From the NCBI RefSeq assembly GCF_902488535.1, contig NZ_CABTWO010000014.1, positions 1 through 58,507 on the forward strand: a DNA stretch of 58,507 bases, written 5' to 3'. Source of the DNA: an uncultured Mobiluncus sp. Its GTDB lineage: Bacteria; Actinomycetota; Actinomycetes; Actinomycetales; Actinomycetaceae. A program made the position numbers and the translations under genes. Shown here piece by piece: positions 33,626 through 43,033 of the stretch (its first letter is position 1; every line of letters starts with the position of its first letter). The notes under the pieces are model-generated. The model was not told the origin of the DNA. It saw nothing but the letters and a program-made list of their open reading frames with translations, and made no database searches.

Positions 33626-35679
33626 GCTTGGCCCTCCTTTCCACTCGCAGCGTATTCAGGTGCACGCTTATAGACCCCTTCCTTGTCGGGCAAGGCGGCG
33701 TAAATGTGCTCGGGACCGACCAGCAGGAATTCCAACGGAATGTCCATGCCATAGTCGGGGTGCGAGGAACGCGGCGCGAAACGGTCGCCCACCGGGAAGT
33801 CCTTGGGCGAAGGCACCGTGCCGGGTACCTGGTGTAAACGTCCGGAACCGGCTTCGATGGACAGCACCGCACCCAACAGGCCACGGGTGTATTCGTGGGT
33901 CGGATGTTGCAAAAGCTCGCTTGTTGGGGCTTGTTCCACAACCTGACCGGCGTACATGACGGTAATCTTGTGTGCGACTTCGGCGACCAAGGCCAGGTCG
34001 TGGGACACAAAGACCATGGCGAAACCGAGCTTGTTGCGCAGTTCGTTCAACAGGTCGATGACCTGCTTTTGGACGGTCACGTCCAAAGCAGTGGTCGGTT
34101 CGTCCGCGATGACCAACTTGGGGTCGCGCGTCAAGGCCATAGCGATAAGGACGCGCTGACGCTGACCACCGGAGAGTTCGTGCGGGTACGATTCCAGCGT
34201 GCGCTTGGGATCAAGGCCCACCAGCTCCAACAGTTCCTCGGCGGTGCGGGTGCCACCACGTTTAGTCAGCTGCTTCATTTGCGACCTGATGAGCATCGCC
34301 GGGTTCAACGAGGACAGGGCATCTTGATAAATCATCGCCATTTCGTGACCCAGCAGGGCGTGACGTTCCTTTATGTTCATCGTCAAGAGGTCTCGGCCCT
34401 GATAAAAGACTTCGCCGGTGATTTCAGCCTTGGGATCAATCAAGCCCATGATGGTCAGCGCGGTAATGGATTTACCACAACCGGATTCCCCGACCAGGCC
34501 CATGGTTTCACCCCGTCGCACCGAGAAGCTCACGTGGTCGACCACGTTTACGTCCCCGTGACGCGGGAACTTAATGCACAGGTCGCGCACCTCCAACAGC
34601 GGTTCACCTTCGAAGTCGTCACTCATGCGGTCACTGCGCTTGGATTCAACTTCCTTCAAGGCCGTCAAGCGGGCTTGCAGGGATTCAGCCTGTTCCTTGT
34701 AGGCGCGGCGCGGATCGAGCAGCAGCGCATCGGCTTCACGGTCAGCAGTATTTTGTTCCACCTTGACCGGAGCCGAAGCCGGAGGAGCCACCATTGCGTC
34801 GGTGATACCTTCGGACAGGATGTTCAGGCACAGCACGGTGATCATAATCAGGACGCCGGGGAAGAATGCGGTCCACCAGGCCCCAAAAATCAGGGAGCCG
34901 TTAGCGGATGCGTCAGCCAGGACGTTGCCCCAGGTCGCCACCGTGGCCGATTGCAGGCCAGCCCCGATGAAGCTCAGCGAGGCTTCTAGGATGATGGCGT
35001 CAGCGACCAAAACGGTGGCGAACACCAAGACCGGAGCGGCGGTGTTGCGAACCACGTGCTTGAACAAAATCCAGGGGGCGCGAGCACCGGAAACGATGAC
35101 CGCACGGACGTAATCCTCACCATAAGCCGCCATCACATTGGCCCGGACGATACGAGCCAACTGCGGGGAATAAACGAAGGCGATGGAAAGCACCACCACG
35201 AAGGTGACGCCAACCTTGTTACCGGGATCAAGGGCGCGGCTGAAGGAAAGAACCGTAATGGCAGCCATAACAATGCCCGGGATAGCCATAATCACGTCCA
35301 TAATGCGCATGATGATTTCGGAAATCCACTTGCGGACCACGGCTGCGACCGAACCGATGATGGCCCCGACAATCAGGGCAATCAGGGTTGCGCTCAAGCC
35401 GATGAACAGCGAGAAACGCGAGCCATACAGCAAGCGTGAGAGGATATCACGGCCGAGGTGGTCGGTACCGAAGAGATGCGCGGTTTCTGGCGCGGTGAAC
35501 TTAGTGAAAAGATCCTTTTCGGTGTAGGGGGCAATCAGCGGTGCCACGATGGCAATCAGCACCACGATGGCAATGACAATGACCGAGATGCGAGCACCCA
35601 CACTCATGTGCTTCCAGCGGTTAAAACGAACCTTTTTTCCGGATTCAACCGCTTCAATAGTTTTCTTCATTGCACCCAT
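33622..35679 (-). CDS. fused DppC-type permease and DppD-type ATPase
   Basis: One chain combines an integral membrane permease (about 20-300: six helices, with the HLFGTDHLGRDILSRLLYGSR signature near residue 67, cited here as FGTDHLGRDILSRL) and a full ABC ATPase (365-640: GESGCGKS, YQDALSSLNP, LSGGQRQR, VIADEPTTALD, VSHD). An oligopeptide-type C-terminal domain follows. A charged linker of about 60 residues joins them. The same fused layout occurs in actinobacterial sialic-acid importers (SiaG). The ATG used is one base past the stop of the preceding permease; upstream codons overlap that gene. Confidence 0.92.
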   Translation of the reverse strand: MGAMKKTIEAVESGKKVRFNRWKHMSVGARISVIVIAIVVLIAIVAPLIAPYTEKDLFTKFTAPETAHLFGTDHLGRDILSRLLYGSRFSLFIGLSATLIALIVGAIIGSVAAVVRKWISEIIMRIMDVIMAIPGIVMAAITVLSFSRALDPGNKVGVTFVVVLSIAFVYSPQLARIVRANVMAAYGEDYVRAVIVSGARAPWILFKHVVRNTAAPVLVFATVLVADAIILEASLSFIGAGLQSATVATWGNVLADASANGSLIFGAWWTAFFPGVLIMITVLCLNILSEGITDAMVAPPASAPVKVEQNTADREADALLLDPRRAYKEQAESLQARLTALKEVESKRSDRMSDDFEGEPLLEVRDLCIKFPRHGDVNVVDHVSFSVRRGETMGLVGESGCGKSITALTIMGLIDPKAEITGEVFYQGRDLLTMNIKERHALLGHEMAMIYQDALSSLNPAMLIRSQMKQLTKRGGTRTAEELLELVGLDPKRTLESYPHELSGGQRQRVLIAMALTRDPKLVIADEPTTALDVTVQKQVIDLLNELRNKLGFAMVFVSHDLALVAEVAHKITVMYAGQVVEQAPTSELLQHPTHEYTRGLLGAVLSIEAGSGRLHQVPGTVPSPKDFPVGDRFAPRSSHPDYGMDIPLEFLLVGPEHIYAALPDKEGVYKRAPEYAASGKEGQA

Positions 35680-35680
35680 A

Positions 35681-36640
35681 TCACACCGACCTAATCCTGG
35701 GATTGATGAGCAAGTAGAGGATGTCCACCACAATGTTCACGATGATGAAGGCTACGGCTACGACCAAGGCACAGCCTTGCACCAAAGCCGTGTAAGAGTT
35801 GTTCACACCGGAAATCAAAAGCTTGCCCATGGCGTTGATGTTGAAAATAATCTCGATAACGACTGCGCCACCCATCAGGTAACCCACGCGCAGACCCAAA
35901 ACCGTTACCGGAGTAATCAGAGCGTTACGCAACACGTTACGGCCGATAACTATTGGTTTCGGAATGCCCGCACCAAGCGCCGTACGCACGTAATCACGAT
36001 CGAGTTCCTCGACCACCGAGGTTCGCACCACACGGGTCATCTGACCGATAACGGGGATGGCCAAGGTGACTGCCGGTAGGAACATACAGGCGAACCACAG
36101 CGGAAAGTTCTCAAACATCCCGGGTAGTTGTTTACCTATGGACACTTTGAAGAAGGAGTTGTTCATGAATCCCATCACCAACAGCACGGCCAGCCAGAAG
36201 GACGGGGTGCCGATGCAGATGACGGAAATCACACGAATAACCTGGTCAGGCCAGCGGTCGCGGTAGATTGCAGCCAGCACACCCAGAGGGAATGAGACGA
36301 CCAAAGCGATAAGCAAGCCCAAGAACGTCAGTTGCAACGTGATGGGCAGAGCCGCCCCAATAGCATCGATGACGGGGCGCTTGTCGGGAGCGTAAACCCC
36401 CAAGTCGCCATGACAAAGATTCCACAGATAACGTCCAAACTGGACGAAGAAGGGATCGTCGAACCCGTATTCTTGCCGGACTTTTTCGCGCATCTCCGGA
36501 GTGGCATCAACCGATACCAGACCCGCTTCGGGGCTAATCGGAGACAGCGACATGAGGAAGAACACCAGGAACGTGACGCCTAGCACCATAACGGGGAATG
36601 CGACTAAACGCCGTCCTATCAGCCTTAATAAGTTATTCAA
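35681..36640 (-). CDS. DppB-type ABC permease of the sialic-acid importer
   Basis: Six-helix permease of 319 residues, with the N-terminal FLVFFLMSLSP segment and the EAA-like coupling region (RDYVRTALGAGIPKPIVIGRN). The start is a TTG, supported by GGAG seven bases before it; the nearby ATG is in another frame and meets a stop at once. The low-efficiency start may set the stoichiometry relative to the binding protein. Follows the binding-protein gene after 113 bases. Confidence 0.92.
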   Translation of the reverse strand: MNNLLRLIGRRLVAFPVMVLGVTFLVFFLMSLSPISPEAGLVSVDATPEMREKVRQEYGFDDPFFVQFGRYLWNLCHGDLGVYAPDKRPVIDAIGAALPITLQLTFLGLLIALVVSFPLGVLAAIYRDRWPDQVIRVISVICIGTPSFWLAVLLVMGFMNNSFFKVSIGKQLPGMFENFPLWFACMFLPAVTLAIPVIGQMTRVVRTSVVEELDRDYVRTALGAGIPKPIVIGRNVLRNALITPVTVLGLRVGYLMGGAVVIEIIFNINAMGKLLISGVNNSYTALVQGCALVVAVAFIIVNIVVDILYLLINPRIRSV

Positions 36641-36753
36641 TGCATAGCTCCTCAGCCACTAGAAACGCCAGTTGGGTGACCCCTGAGTCAGATTTGTATC
36701 GGCCCCAGGGGCCACCAACCAGCGATGATTCAAGCGGTCTTAGCGGTTCAGCG

Positions 36754-38346
36754 TCACTTTACGGACACGTCAACGAGCTGCAGACCAGTCATGGACACCG
36801 GGGTAACGCCGTCAACTTCTGCGGGGTTGTAGCCGGTGAGCACGGTACGGTGGAACATCAGGTACATCGGAACCTCATCAGCGATGAAGTCCTGAGCTTC
36901 CTTCCACTTTGCTTTGGCTTCGTCACCATCCAGCTGCGAACCCTCAGTGATGATTTTCTGCAACTTCTGGAACTGATCCGGAGAGGAGACAGCCCAGCCA
37001 TTGCGGGCTTGGGTCCACACATTGTCGGCGTACCACCAGTTCATCAACAGAGCCGGGTCGTTACCGAACACGGAGGGATCGCCGGGAGCCAGCAACACAT
37101 CGAAGTTGCCGCCATCCACGAAGTCTTTGGAGTACACCGCCTTGGTAGCCTGGATGTCCACATTGGCGGTAATGCCAGCGGCCTTCAGGTTTTCGGCAAT
37201 AGCCGGAGCCATGTTCTTAATCCAGTTGTCAACCACGACCAAGTGCACCTTCAGGTTGGAAGCACCGGCATCAGCCAGCATGGTCTTGGCCTTTTCAGGA
37301 TTGAAAGAGTACTGGGTCGCAGCCTTGCTGTAATCCGGGTTGGTCTCGGGCAGGAACGAGGTGGCCACGGTACCGTTACCAGCCAGTTCATTCTTAACCA
37401 AAGAAGCGTAATCGATGGCGTTCAAGAAAGCCTGACGAACTTCCTTCTTATCGAAAGGAGCCTTTTGGGTGTTGAACAGGATGAAGCCGGTGGCGAAGCC
37501 CTTGGCGGGTTCAATCTTCCAGCCCTTAGCCTCGAGCTGTCCCACAGCATCCGGCTGCACGTCCTCCATGATGGAGATTTCGCCAGAGAGAGCCGCAGTC
37601 AGACGCGGAGCGGCATCGGTTTGCTCGGTCCAGTTAATCTTTTCAACCTTGGCGGGCTTGGGGCCGTTGTAGTTGGGGTTGACCACAGCCGAGATGGAGG
37701 TGTCGGTCTTGGATGCACAATCGTACATGTACGGACCGGTGCCAATCGGGCAGTTGGTCAAATCGTCCTTGGAAGCACCAGCCGGAACGACCTTAACGTT
37801 GGTGAAACGTTCCTTCCACTTCGGGAAGGGGTACTTAAGCTTGATGTTCACCGTCGTATCGTCGGCAGCGCTGACCGAGTCAACGAAAGACAGGAAGTCC
37901 TTGTAAAGGTTGCCTTCATAATCGGGGTCAATAGCCACAGCACGCTCGTAAGCCTTCACTACGTCAGCAGCCTTCACTTCCGTGCCATCGCTGAACTTGG
38001 CTCCATCGCGCAGTTTCACATTGTATTCGGTATCAGAGACCTTTTCCGGATCACCAGCAGCCAGGGCCGGGTATATCTTGAAGTTAGTCATATCGAATTG
38101 CCACAGACCCTCAACGACCTGCCAGTTGGAACCAACACCGAAGCCGGAGCTGTTGTTTGCGGGGTTGAAGTCAGTGGTTGCGTAGGCAGCCGCGACGTCC
38201 AGGGTGCCGCTAGGGCCGGTTTCCGGTTTGTCTCCAGCGTTGTCCTTCGGCGCGCCGCCTCCGCCACAAGCGCTCAGAGTCAGGGCGCAAGCTGCCGCAA
38301 ATGCCGCTACGCCAGCCAGATGACGTTTCTTAAAAAGGGATGTCAT
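36754..38346 (-). CDS. family 5 solute-binding lipoprotein, probable sialic-acid binding protein
   Basis: SBP_bac_5 protein of 530 residues. Lipobox LSAC with Cys27. It follows the DppA/OppA pattern (YNVKLRDGAKFSDGTEVKAADV, cited as LRDGAKFSDGTEV; then GTGPYMYD and IDYASLV). Peptide-type folds are used for sialic acid in SatA/SiaE. The ATG chosen has GAGGAG at about ten bases; an upstream ATG coincides with that site. First gene of the operon, with its promoter overlapped by a GntR-type operator. Confidence 0.9.
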   Translation of the reverse strand: MTSLFKKRHLAGVAAFAAACALTLSACGGGGAPKDNAGDKPETGPSGTLDVAAAYATTDFNPANNSSGFGVGSNWQVVEGLWQFDMTNFKIYPALAAGDPEKVSDTEYNVKLRDGAKFSDGTEVKAADVVKAYERAVAIDPDYEGNLYKDFLSFVDSVSAADDTTVNIKLKYPFPKWKERFTNVKVVPAGASKDDLTNCPIGTGPYMYDCASKTDTSISAVVNPNYNGPKPAKVEKINWTEQTDAAPRLTAALSGEISIMEDVQPDAVGQLEAKGWKIEPAKGFATGFILFNTQKAPFDKKEVRQAFLNAIDYASLVKNELAGNGTVATSFLPETNPDYSKAATQYSFNPEKAKTMLADAGASNLKVHLVVVDNWIKNMAPAIAENLKAAGITANVDIQATKAVYSKDFVDGGNFDVLLAPGDPSVFGNDPALLMNWWYADNVWTQARNGWAVSSPDQFQKLQKIITEGSQLDGDEAKAKWKEAQDFIADEVPMYLMFHRTVLTGYNPAEVDGVTPVSMTGLQLVDVSVK

Positions 38347-38402
38347 ATTTGTTGCTCTCCTCATTGAGTAGTAATTAATCCTTACGAACCGGATTACCTA
38401 CA

Positions 38403-38432
38403 AGAGTAACAGGATACAACTTGTCTGACAAG
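38403..38432 (-). promoter_or_regulatory. promoter and GntR-type operator of the sialic-acid operon
   Basis: CTTGTCTGACAAG (38420-38432) is a perfect palindrome that fits the GntR/FadR consensus TnGTnnnACnA. TTGTCA within it serves as -35 (38426-38431) with TACTCT as -10 (38403-38408), 17 bases apart on the minus strand. Binding of the divergent regulator here would block RNA polymerase. Confidence 0.68.
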
Positions 38433-38550
38433 CATTTTGAATTAATTTCTGAAAATTCACTGAATTCTATTGAAATGACAACGTTTTTCACTCCAGAACA
38501 GTCGTTCACAATTCTCTAAATAGTGATGTTATATTGATATGCCCTATAGC

Positions 38551-38561
38551 CTGTCTGATAA
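38551..38561. promoter_or_regulatory. second GntR-type half-palindromic operator, at the regulator gene
   Basis: CTGTCTGATAA matches the operator core TTGTCTGACAA at 9 of 11 positions. It lies just upstream of a TATAGT hexamer (38567-38572) that ends six bases before the regulator ATG, suggesting autoregulation and a leaderless transcript. Confidence 0.5.
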
Positions 38562-38578
38562 CCTGCTATAGTTCCATC

Positions 38579-39307
38579 ATGCTTTCAGAAACAGGTTCAC
38601 CAGCAAAGAAGCTCCGAAAAAATCGAAGCACTGCCGTTGAGGACAGCTCAGAAAAAATTAAGAACTACATCACCCAAAACAATCTCTCACCTGGGGATTG
38701 TTTGCCCTCCGAATCTGATCTATGCACAATCCTCAACGTCTCGCGCTCCTCGGTCAGAGAGGCTTTACGGCGTTTAGAAGCATTACAAATTGTGGAAGTT
38801 CGCCGCGGGATCGGCGCTTTTGTCGGTTCACTGTCCATGTCGCCGCTGGTAGAAACCTTGGCATTCCGCACCGTTATGATGAGCCGAAATAATCTGGAAG
38901 GATTGCGCGAAATCGTGAAGGTTCGCCGTTACCTTGATTTAGGCATGGCTCAAAAGGTTTGTGACACTCTCAAAGGCGCACCTCAACCGGGTCTGGAAAC
39001 TCTGGTGAAGTTGATGGAGCGGCGAGCCAAGGAAGGAAAGCTGTTTTCAGCTGAAGATTACGCATTTCACGACGGAATCTTAGCGCTGCTCAACAATGAG
39101 GTGATGCGCCAACTAGTGGGGTCATTTTGGAAAGTCAATGTTGCCTCACTTCCCCAATTGGGTAGTCCGTCTACGGAAAGCCTCATCGCCACAGCGACAT
39201 CTCACCGGACTATGCTCGATGCTGCCGTTAACGGTGACGTTCACGCCTACCGTCAAGCCGTCATGCAACACTATGCTCCAGTTGAACAGACTCTGCACCT
39301 GACCTAA
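38579..39307 (+). CDS. GntR/FCD regulator, probable NanR-like repressor
   Basis: 242-residue FadR-subfamily regulator. The winged helix covers about 22-80 (LPSESDLCTILNVSRSSVREALRRLE). The FCD effector domain follows with metal-site residues Asp160 and His164 (SAEDYAFH), His209 (SHRTMLDA) and His231. It diverges from the sialic-acid operon and two matching operators lie between, so it probably represses that operon and itself until a pathway intermediate binds. The ATG is chosen because fifteen upstream in-frame codons lie inside the promoter and operator. Effector unknown. Confidence 0.85.
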   Translation: MLSETGSPAKKLRKNRSTAVEDSSEKIKNYITQNNLSPGDCLPSESDLCTILNVSRSSVREALRRLEALQIVEVRRGIGAFVGSLSMSPLVETLAFRTVMMSRNNLEGLREIVKVRRYLDLGMAQKVCDTLKGAPQPGLETLVKLMERRAKEGKLFSAEDYAFHDGILALLNNEVMRQLVGSFWKVNVASLPQLGSPSTESLIATATSHRTMLDAAVNGDVHAYRQAVMQHYAPVEQTLHLT

Positions 39308-39400
39308 ACCCCCAATGCATTTCGCGGAGATTCGGCACAACACCACTGTCTCCACCTACTTTTACCGAACTGAGCGGCGCGGGGAGGGCATAATTGAGTC

Positions 39401-39670
39401 ATGAAAGCAATCATGACTGTAACCGGAATCGACCACACCGGGATTATTGCGGCGGTAGCGAATGCCTGCGCCGCGCAGAACGCCAATATCACCAACGTCT
39501 CCCAGACCTTGATGGGTTCGTACTTTACGATGATTATGCAGCTGGAGCTGGACGACGCCCCGACCTCCCTGACGAACTTGCAGGAGGCTATGACTGAGGT
39601 GGAAAAATCCCAGAACTTGGAAATCCGGGTGCAATCCGAGGCCATTTTCAACGTCATGCACACCCTGTAA
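39401..39670 (+). CDS. ACT-domain protein (UPF0237)
   Basis: 89-residue single ACT domain (VTGIDHTGIIAAVANACAAQ, ITNVSQTLMGSYFTMIM). ACT domains bind amino acids or small ligands. GGGAGG lies upstream of the ATG. The gene is followed 84 bases later by a UPF0210/DUF711 protein, a pairing conserved in many Gram-positive bacteria; joint function not established. Confidence 0.92.
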   Translation: MKAIMTVTGIDHTGIIAAVANACAAQNANITNVSQTLMGSYFTMIMQLELDDAPTSLTNLQEAMTEVEKSQNLEIRVQSEAIFNVMHTL

Positions 39671-39754
39671 TCGCCCACTATCCCCACCACGAACCCCGAA
39701 CCTGCCCCGGAAGATGACCGGGAACCCTTCTGAATCCCCTATTGGAGCAAGACA

Positions 39755-41119
39755 ATGAGCTTAGACACCGAGCGACAAATCATGGAAACCATCCAGATGA
39801 TTTCCGAGGACAAACTGGACGTGCGCACCGTCACGATGGGACTGTCGCTGCTGGATTGCGCTGATTCTGACGTGCCGCGCGCCTGCGCTCGTATCGAGGA
39901 TCGCATTGTCAAGGCCGCGTCGCGCCTGGTGGCGACCGCCGGCGAGGTGTCTCGAGAGTTCGGGGTGCCGATTATCAACAAGCGGATTTCGGTCACGCCG
40001 ATTTCCCTGGTGGCGGCCGCTTGCCGTACTTCTGACCCCTTGCCTTTTGCCCAAGCGTTGGATCGTGCCGGAAAAGCTGTCGGGGTCGACTTTGTGGGCG
40101 GATATTCCGCATTGGTCGAGGCCGGAGCCACCCACAGCGACCTGGCCCTGATTGATTCCATCCCCGAGGCCCTGGCCAGCACGGATATCGTGTGCTCTTC
40201 GATTAACATTGGTTCTACCCGCACGGGTATCAATATGACGGCGGCGCGGCGGATGGGTCAGGTGGTCGTGGATACGGCACAAGCGACCGCCGCGGCTGAC
40301 GGGATTGGGGCGGCAAAGTTGGTCGTGTTCGCCAATGCGGTGGGCGACAATCCGTTCATGGCCGGGGCGTTCCACGGGGTCAGCCAGCCCGATGCGGTCA
40401 TTTCAGTAGGGATTTCCGGGCCGGGAGTGGTGCAGCGCGCCTTGCAAACGGTGCGGGGGCGCCCTTTTGAAGAATGTGCCGAAGCCATCAAGAAATCAGC
40501 CTTTAAGATAACCCGGATGGGTCAGCTGGTGGGGCAGACCGTGGCGCAACGCCTGTCCGTGCCTTTTGGAATCGTGGATCTGTCTCTGGCTCCCACGGCG
40601 GAAGTCGGCGACTCCGTGGCAGCGATTCTGGAAGAAATGGGCGTCTCTGCGGTCGGCGCGCCGGGCACGACCGCCGCCCTATTCCTGCTCAATGACGCCG
40701 TGAAGAAGGGCGGGCTGATGGCTTGCTCGATGGTGGGCGGCTTGTCGGGGTCTTTCATCCCCGTTTCAGAGGACATCAATATGATTCACGGCGTGCAGCA
40801 CGGTTCCATCACGATGGCAAAGCTGGAAGCCATGACGGCGATTTGTTCGGTGGGTCTGGACATGATTGCGATTCCCGGCGACACTTCCCCCGCCACGATT
40901 ACCGGTTTAATCGCTGATGAGGCCGCTATTGGCATCGCTTCGGGCAAGACTACCGCGGTTCGGGTGATACCGGTTCCGGGCAAGGGCGTAGGCGACAGCG
41001 CCAACTTTGGAGGACTGTTGGGGTGGGCGCCGGTGATGGAGGTTTCCCGCTTTTCTTCCGCAGATTTCGCGGCTCGCGGCGGGAGGATTCCTGCCCCGGT
41101 GCATTCCTTTAGGAACTGA
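39755..41119 (+). CDS. UPF0210 (DUF711) PFL family protein
   Basis: 454-residue cytoplasmic protein matching UPF0210 along its length (ETIQMISEDKLDVRTVTMGLSLLDC, cited as MISEDKLDVRTVTMG; then NANDNPFMAGAFHG-like NPFMAGAFHG and GLDMIAIPGDT). Distantly related to the pyruvate-formate-lyase fold; biochemical role unknown. GGAGCAAGAC precedes the ATG. Probably co-transcribed with the ACT gene, whose ligand binding may regulate it. Confidence 0.92.
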   Translation: MSLDTERQIMETIQMISEDKLDVRTVTMGLSLLDCADSDVPRACARIEDRIVKAASRLVATAGEVSREFGVPIINKRISVTPISLVAAACRTSDPLPFAQALDRAGKAVGVDFVGGYSALVEAGATHSDLALIDSIPEALASTDIVCSSINIGSTRTGINMTAARRMGQVVVDTAQATAAADGIGAAKLVVFANAVGDNPFMAGAFHGVSQPDAVISVGISGPGVVQRALQTVRGRPFEECAEAIKKSAFKITRMGQLVGQTVAQRLSVPFGIVDLSLAPTAEVGDSVAAILEEMGVSAVGAPGTTAALFLLNDAVKKGGLMACSMVGGLSGSFIPVSEDINMIHGVQHGSITMAKLEAMTAICSVGLDMIAIPGDTSPATITGLIADEAAIGIASGKTTAVRVIPVPGKGVGDSANFGGLLGWAPVMEVSRFSSADFAARGGRIPAPVHSFRN

Positions 41120-41185
41120 TTTCCACCAGTTTTCACAAATTTTGCCTCTGCGTGTGTTTGCTTTCACCCGCGAAATACAATTTGC

Positions 41186-41199
41186 ACTGACCTGTCAGT
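41186..41199. repeat. perfect 14-bp palindrome
   Basis: ACTGAC-CT-GTCAGT. It lies in the 325-bp gap between the converging DUF711 and purT genes, so an operator role is not obvious. The gap also holds a 22-bp tandem repeat and a CCCGCT/AGCGGG hairpin near purT; no gene is seen. Confidence 0.4.
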
Positions 41200-41255
41200 A
41201 AAGTTGCCCAGATGTCATGGAAACCTTGAATCTGACCAACGCACTTTCACCACGG

Positions 41256-41299
41256 CCCCATAATTCACGGCCTAACGCCCCACAATTCACGGCCTAGCG
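41256..41299. repeat. 22-bp tandem repeat, two copies
   Basis: Units 41256-41277 and 41278-41299 share the core AATTCACGGCCTA and match at 20 of 22 positions. Head-to-tail, noncoding. Confidence 0.7.
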
Positions 41300-41444
41300 A
41301 CCCGAAAGCCGCATCATATCAACAAATTCGCACAGGACATTAAAACGGTGATTAAGAGCGGGCGTAAGCACGAGGGAGGTCTCGCAAAAGCCCCGAAACG
41401 CGCCGCGCCCCCGCTAGTGCCAGCGGGAAAAGCCGCGCTCACCC

Positions 41445-42707
41445 CTAGTGAATGGTGACCTTGCCGATGACTTCGTGGGCTTTCGCGCGCGCCTGGTCGG
41501 TGTCAGCCCCGGTCGCCAGAGCGACAGCCATGCGTCTGCCCACGTGAGCCACCGGCTTGCCAAAGATTCTCAGCTGCGCGTCCGGGCAGACCTGCAGGGC
41601 CGCCTCCGCGCCGGTGTAGCGTGGTTGGTCTGACTCGACGGGAGACTTCAGAGGTACCGAGGCTCCGGCGCTGACATCGAGGAACATGGCCGTGTCCACA
41701 GGCAGCCCCAAAATCGCCCTGGCATGCAGGTCAAACTCATTTTGCGGCTGGGTAATCATGGTGACCATGCCGGTGTCGTGGGGGCGCGGGGAGAGTTCCG
41801 AGAAGTACACGTCCTCACCTTTGACAAACATCTCCACCCCAAAAATGCCCAACATCGGATTCTCGGCGTCAGCGTTTGCGGACTTCCCGCTCGCCGCGGC
41901 CGCCCGCGCGGTATCCTCCGCCAGAGCATCAAGGACCTTCTCGGCAGTGACCTGGGCTTTTTTGAGGATTTCAGGTTTCATCGCTTGGGGTTGCCAGGAT
42001 TCCACGTAATCTCCGGAGGACTGCCGGTGTCCGATTGGCGCGCAAAAACTGGTGCGAACCTGAGTGAGGTCGTCTGGGTCCAGGTGGCGCACGCTCAACA
42101 GGGTGATTTCGTAGTCAAAAGCGATTTCACCCTCCACGATGACCCGCCCGGTGTCGGCACGCGCCCCGGAACAGGCCTCCTCCCACGCTGCGAGCAAGTC
42201 CTCGGCACGCTCCACGCGAGACTGGCCGTGCCCCGAAGACGACATGGTGGGCTTCACAAAACAGGGAAACCCGACCTTTTCGGCCCCCTCCTGCAGAGCT
42301 GCCAGCGAGTCGGCAAAAGCAAAAGGCGAGGTCGGGACTTGTGCGGTCGTGGCGGCCAGGGTGCGGATGCCCTGGCGGTCAAAAGTCAGTTCCACCACTC
42401 GTGAGGACGGGATGACCCGCGTTCCCTCCTCCGCGGCCGCAACCAGTGCGGTGGAGGCGAGCTTTTCAACTTCGGGAACAATCAGGTCAGGACGTTCCGC
42501 CGCAATCACAGCCGCGAGCGCGGCAGCATCGGTCATGTCCAACACGCGATGTTCGGTGGCAACCTGCATGGCGGGCGCCCCCGCGTAAGAATCGCAAGCG
42601 ACGACCTGGCAGCCCAGTCGCTGCAGGGAAATCGTCAGTTCTTTGCCCAGCTCGCCCGCACCGAGCAGCAAGATTTTTACCGGAAAAGTCAGTGGAAAAA
42701 CGCTCAT
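41445..42707 (-). CDS. purT: formate-dependent phosphoribosylglycinamide formyltransferase
   Basis: PurT makes formyl-GAR from GAR, formate and ATP in purine synthesis, independent of folate. ATP-grasp enzyme: the N-terminal LLLGAGELGKELTISLQRLG and PEVEKLAS motifs, KPTMSSSGHGQS in the ATP-binding loop, EITLLSVRH, and the metal site FGVEMFV...FSELSPRPHDTGMVT are all present. Length 420 is slightly longer than E. coli PurT (392), with an Ala-rich insert near 255-275. AGGATAG precedes the ATG. No other pur gene is adjacent. Confidence 0.95.
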   Translation of the reverse strand: MSVFPLTFPVKILLLGAGELGKELTISLQRLGCQVVACDSYAGAPAMQVATEHRVLDMTDAAALAAVIAAERPDLIVPEVEKLASTALVAAAEEGTRVIPSSRVVELTFDRQGIRTLAATTAQVPTSPFAFADSLAALQEGAEKVGFPCFVKPTMSSSGHGQSRVERAEDLLAAWEEACSGARADTGRVIVEGEIAFDYEITLLSVRHLDPDDLTQVRTSFCAPIGHRQSSGDYVESWQPQAMKPEILKKAQVTAEKVLDALAEDTARAAAASGKSANADAENPMLGIFGVEMFVKGEDVYFSELSPRPHDTGMVTMITQPQNEFDLHARAILGLPVDTAMFLDVSAGASVPLKSPVESDQPRYTGAEAALQVCPDAQLRIFGKPVAHVGRRMAVALATGADTDQARAKAHEVIGKVTIH

Positions 42708-42769
42708 GGAACTATCCTAGCTTTTCTCCACCGCTACTTTTACCGGCCTGCAGACAGGGCGGGGTGACG

Positions 42770-43033
42770 TTATTTCTTTTTCCCGGTAGCACCCATATAG
42801 ATGCCGATGAGGATCATGGCGACGATAATCGACACAATCCACTGAATCCACTGCACGCCACCGTTGGCATTGGTGTAGCCAAACTGCCGCACCACCCAGC
42901 CGCCGATACCGGCGCCGAGCGCGCCGAGGATGATGGTCCACAGGATGCCGATAGGCTGCTCACCGCGCTTAAAGAGCCTCGCCAAAGCGCCAATCACCGC
43001 GCCGGTCACAATCATTCCAATGAGCTGTCCCAT
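42770..43033 (-). CDS. GlsB/YeaQ/YmgE family membrane protein
   Basis: 87-residue protein with three predicted helices and the family pattern ITGAVIGALAR-like TGAVIGALARL, GALGAGIGGW and a Lys-rich end. Often stress-induced; called transglycosylase-associated without proof of activity. AAAGGAAAG precedes the ATG. Confidence 0.88.
   Translation of the reverse strand: MGQLIGMIVTGAVIGALARLFKRGEQPIGILWTIILGALGAGIGGWVVRQFGYTNANGGVQWIQWIVSIIVAMILIGIYMGATGKKK

Noticed and set aside
36598..38367. 589-codon plus-strand ORF antisense to the sialic-acid binding-protein gene
   Set aside because: Long only because of codon bias in the real gene; the minus-strand lipoprotein is certain.
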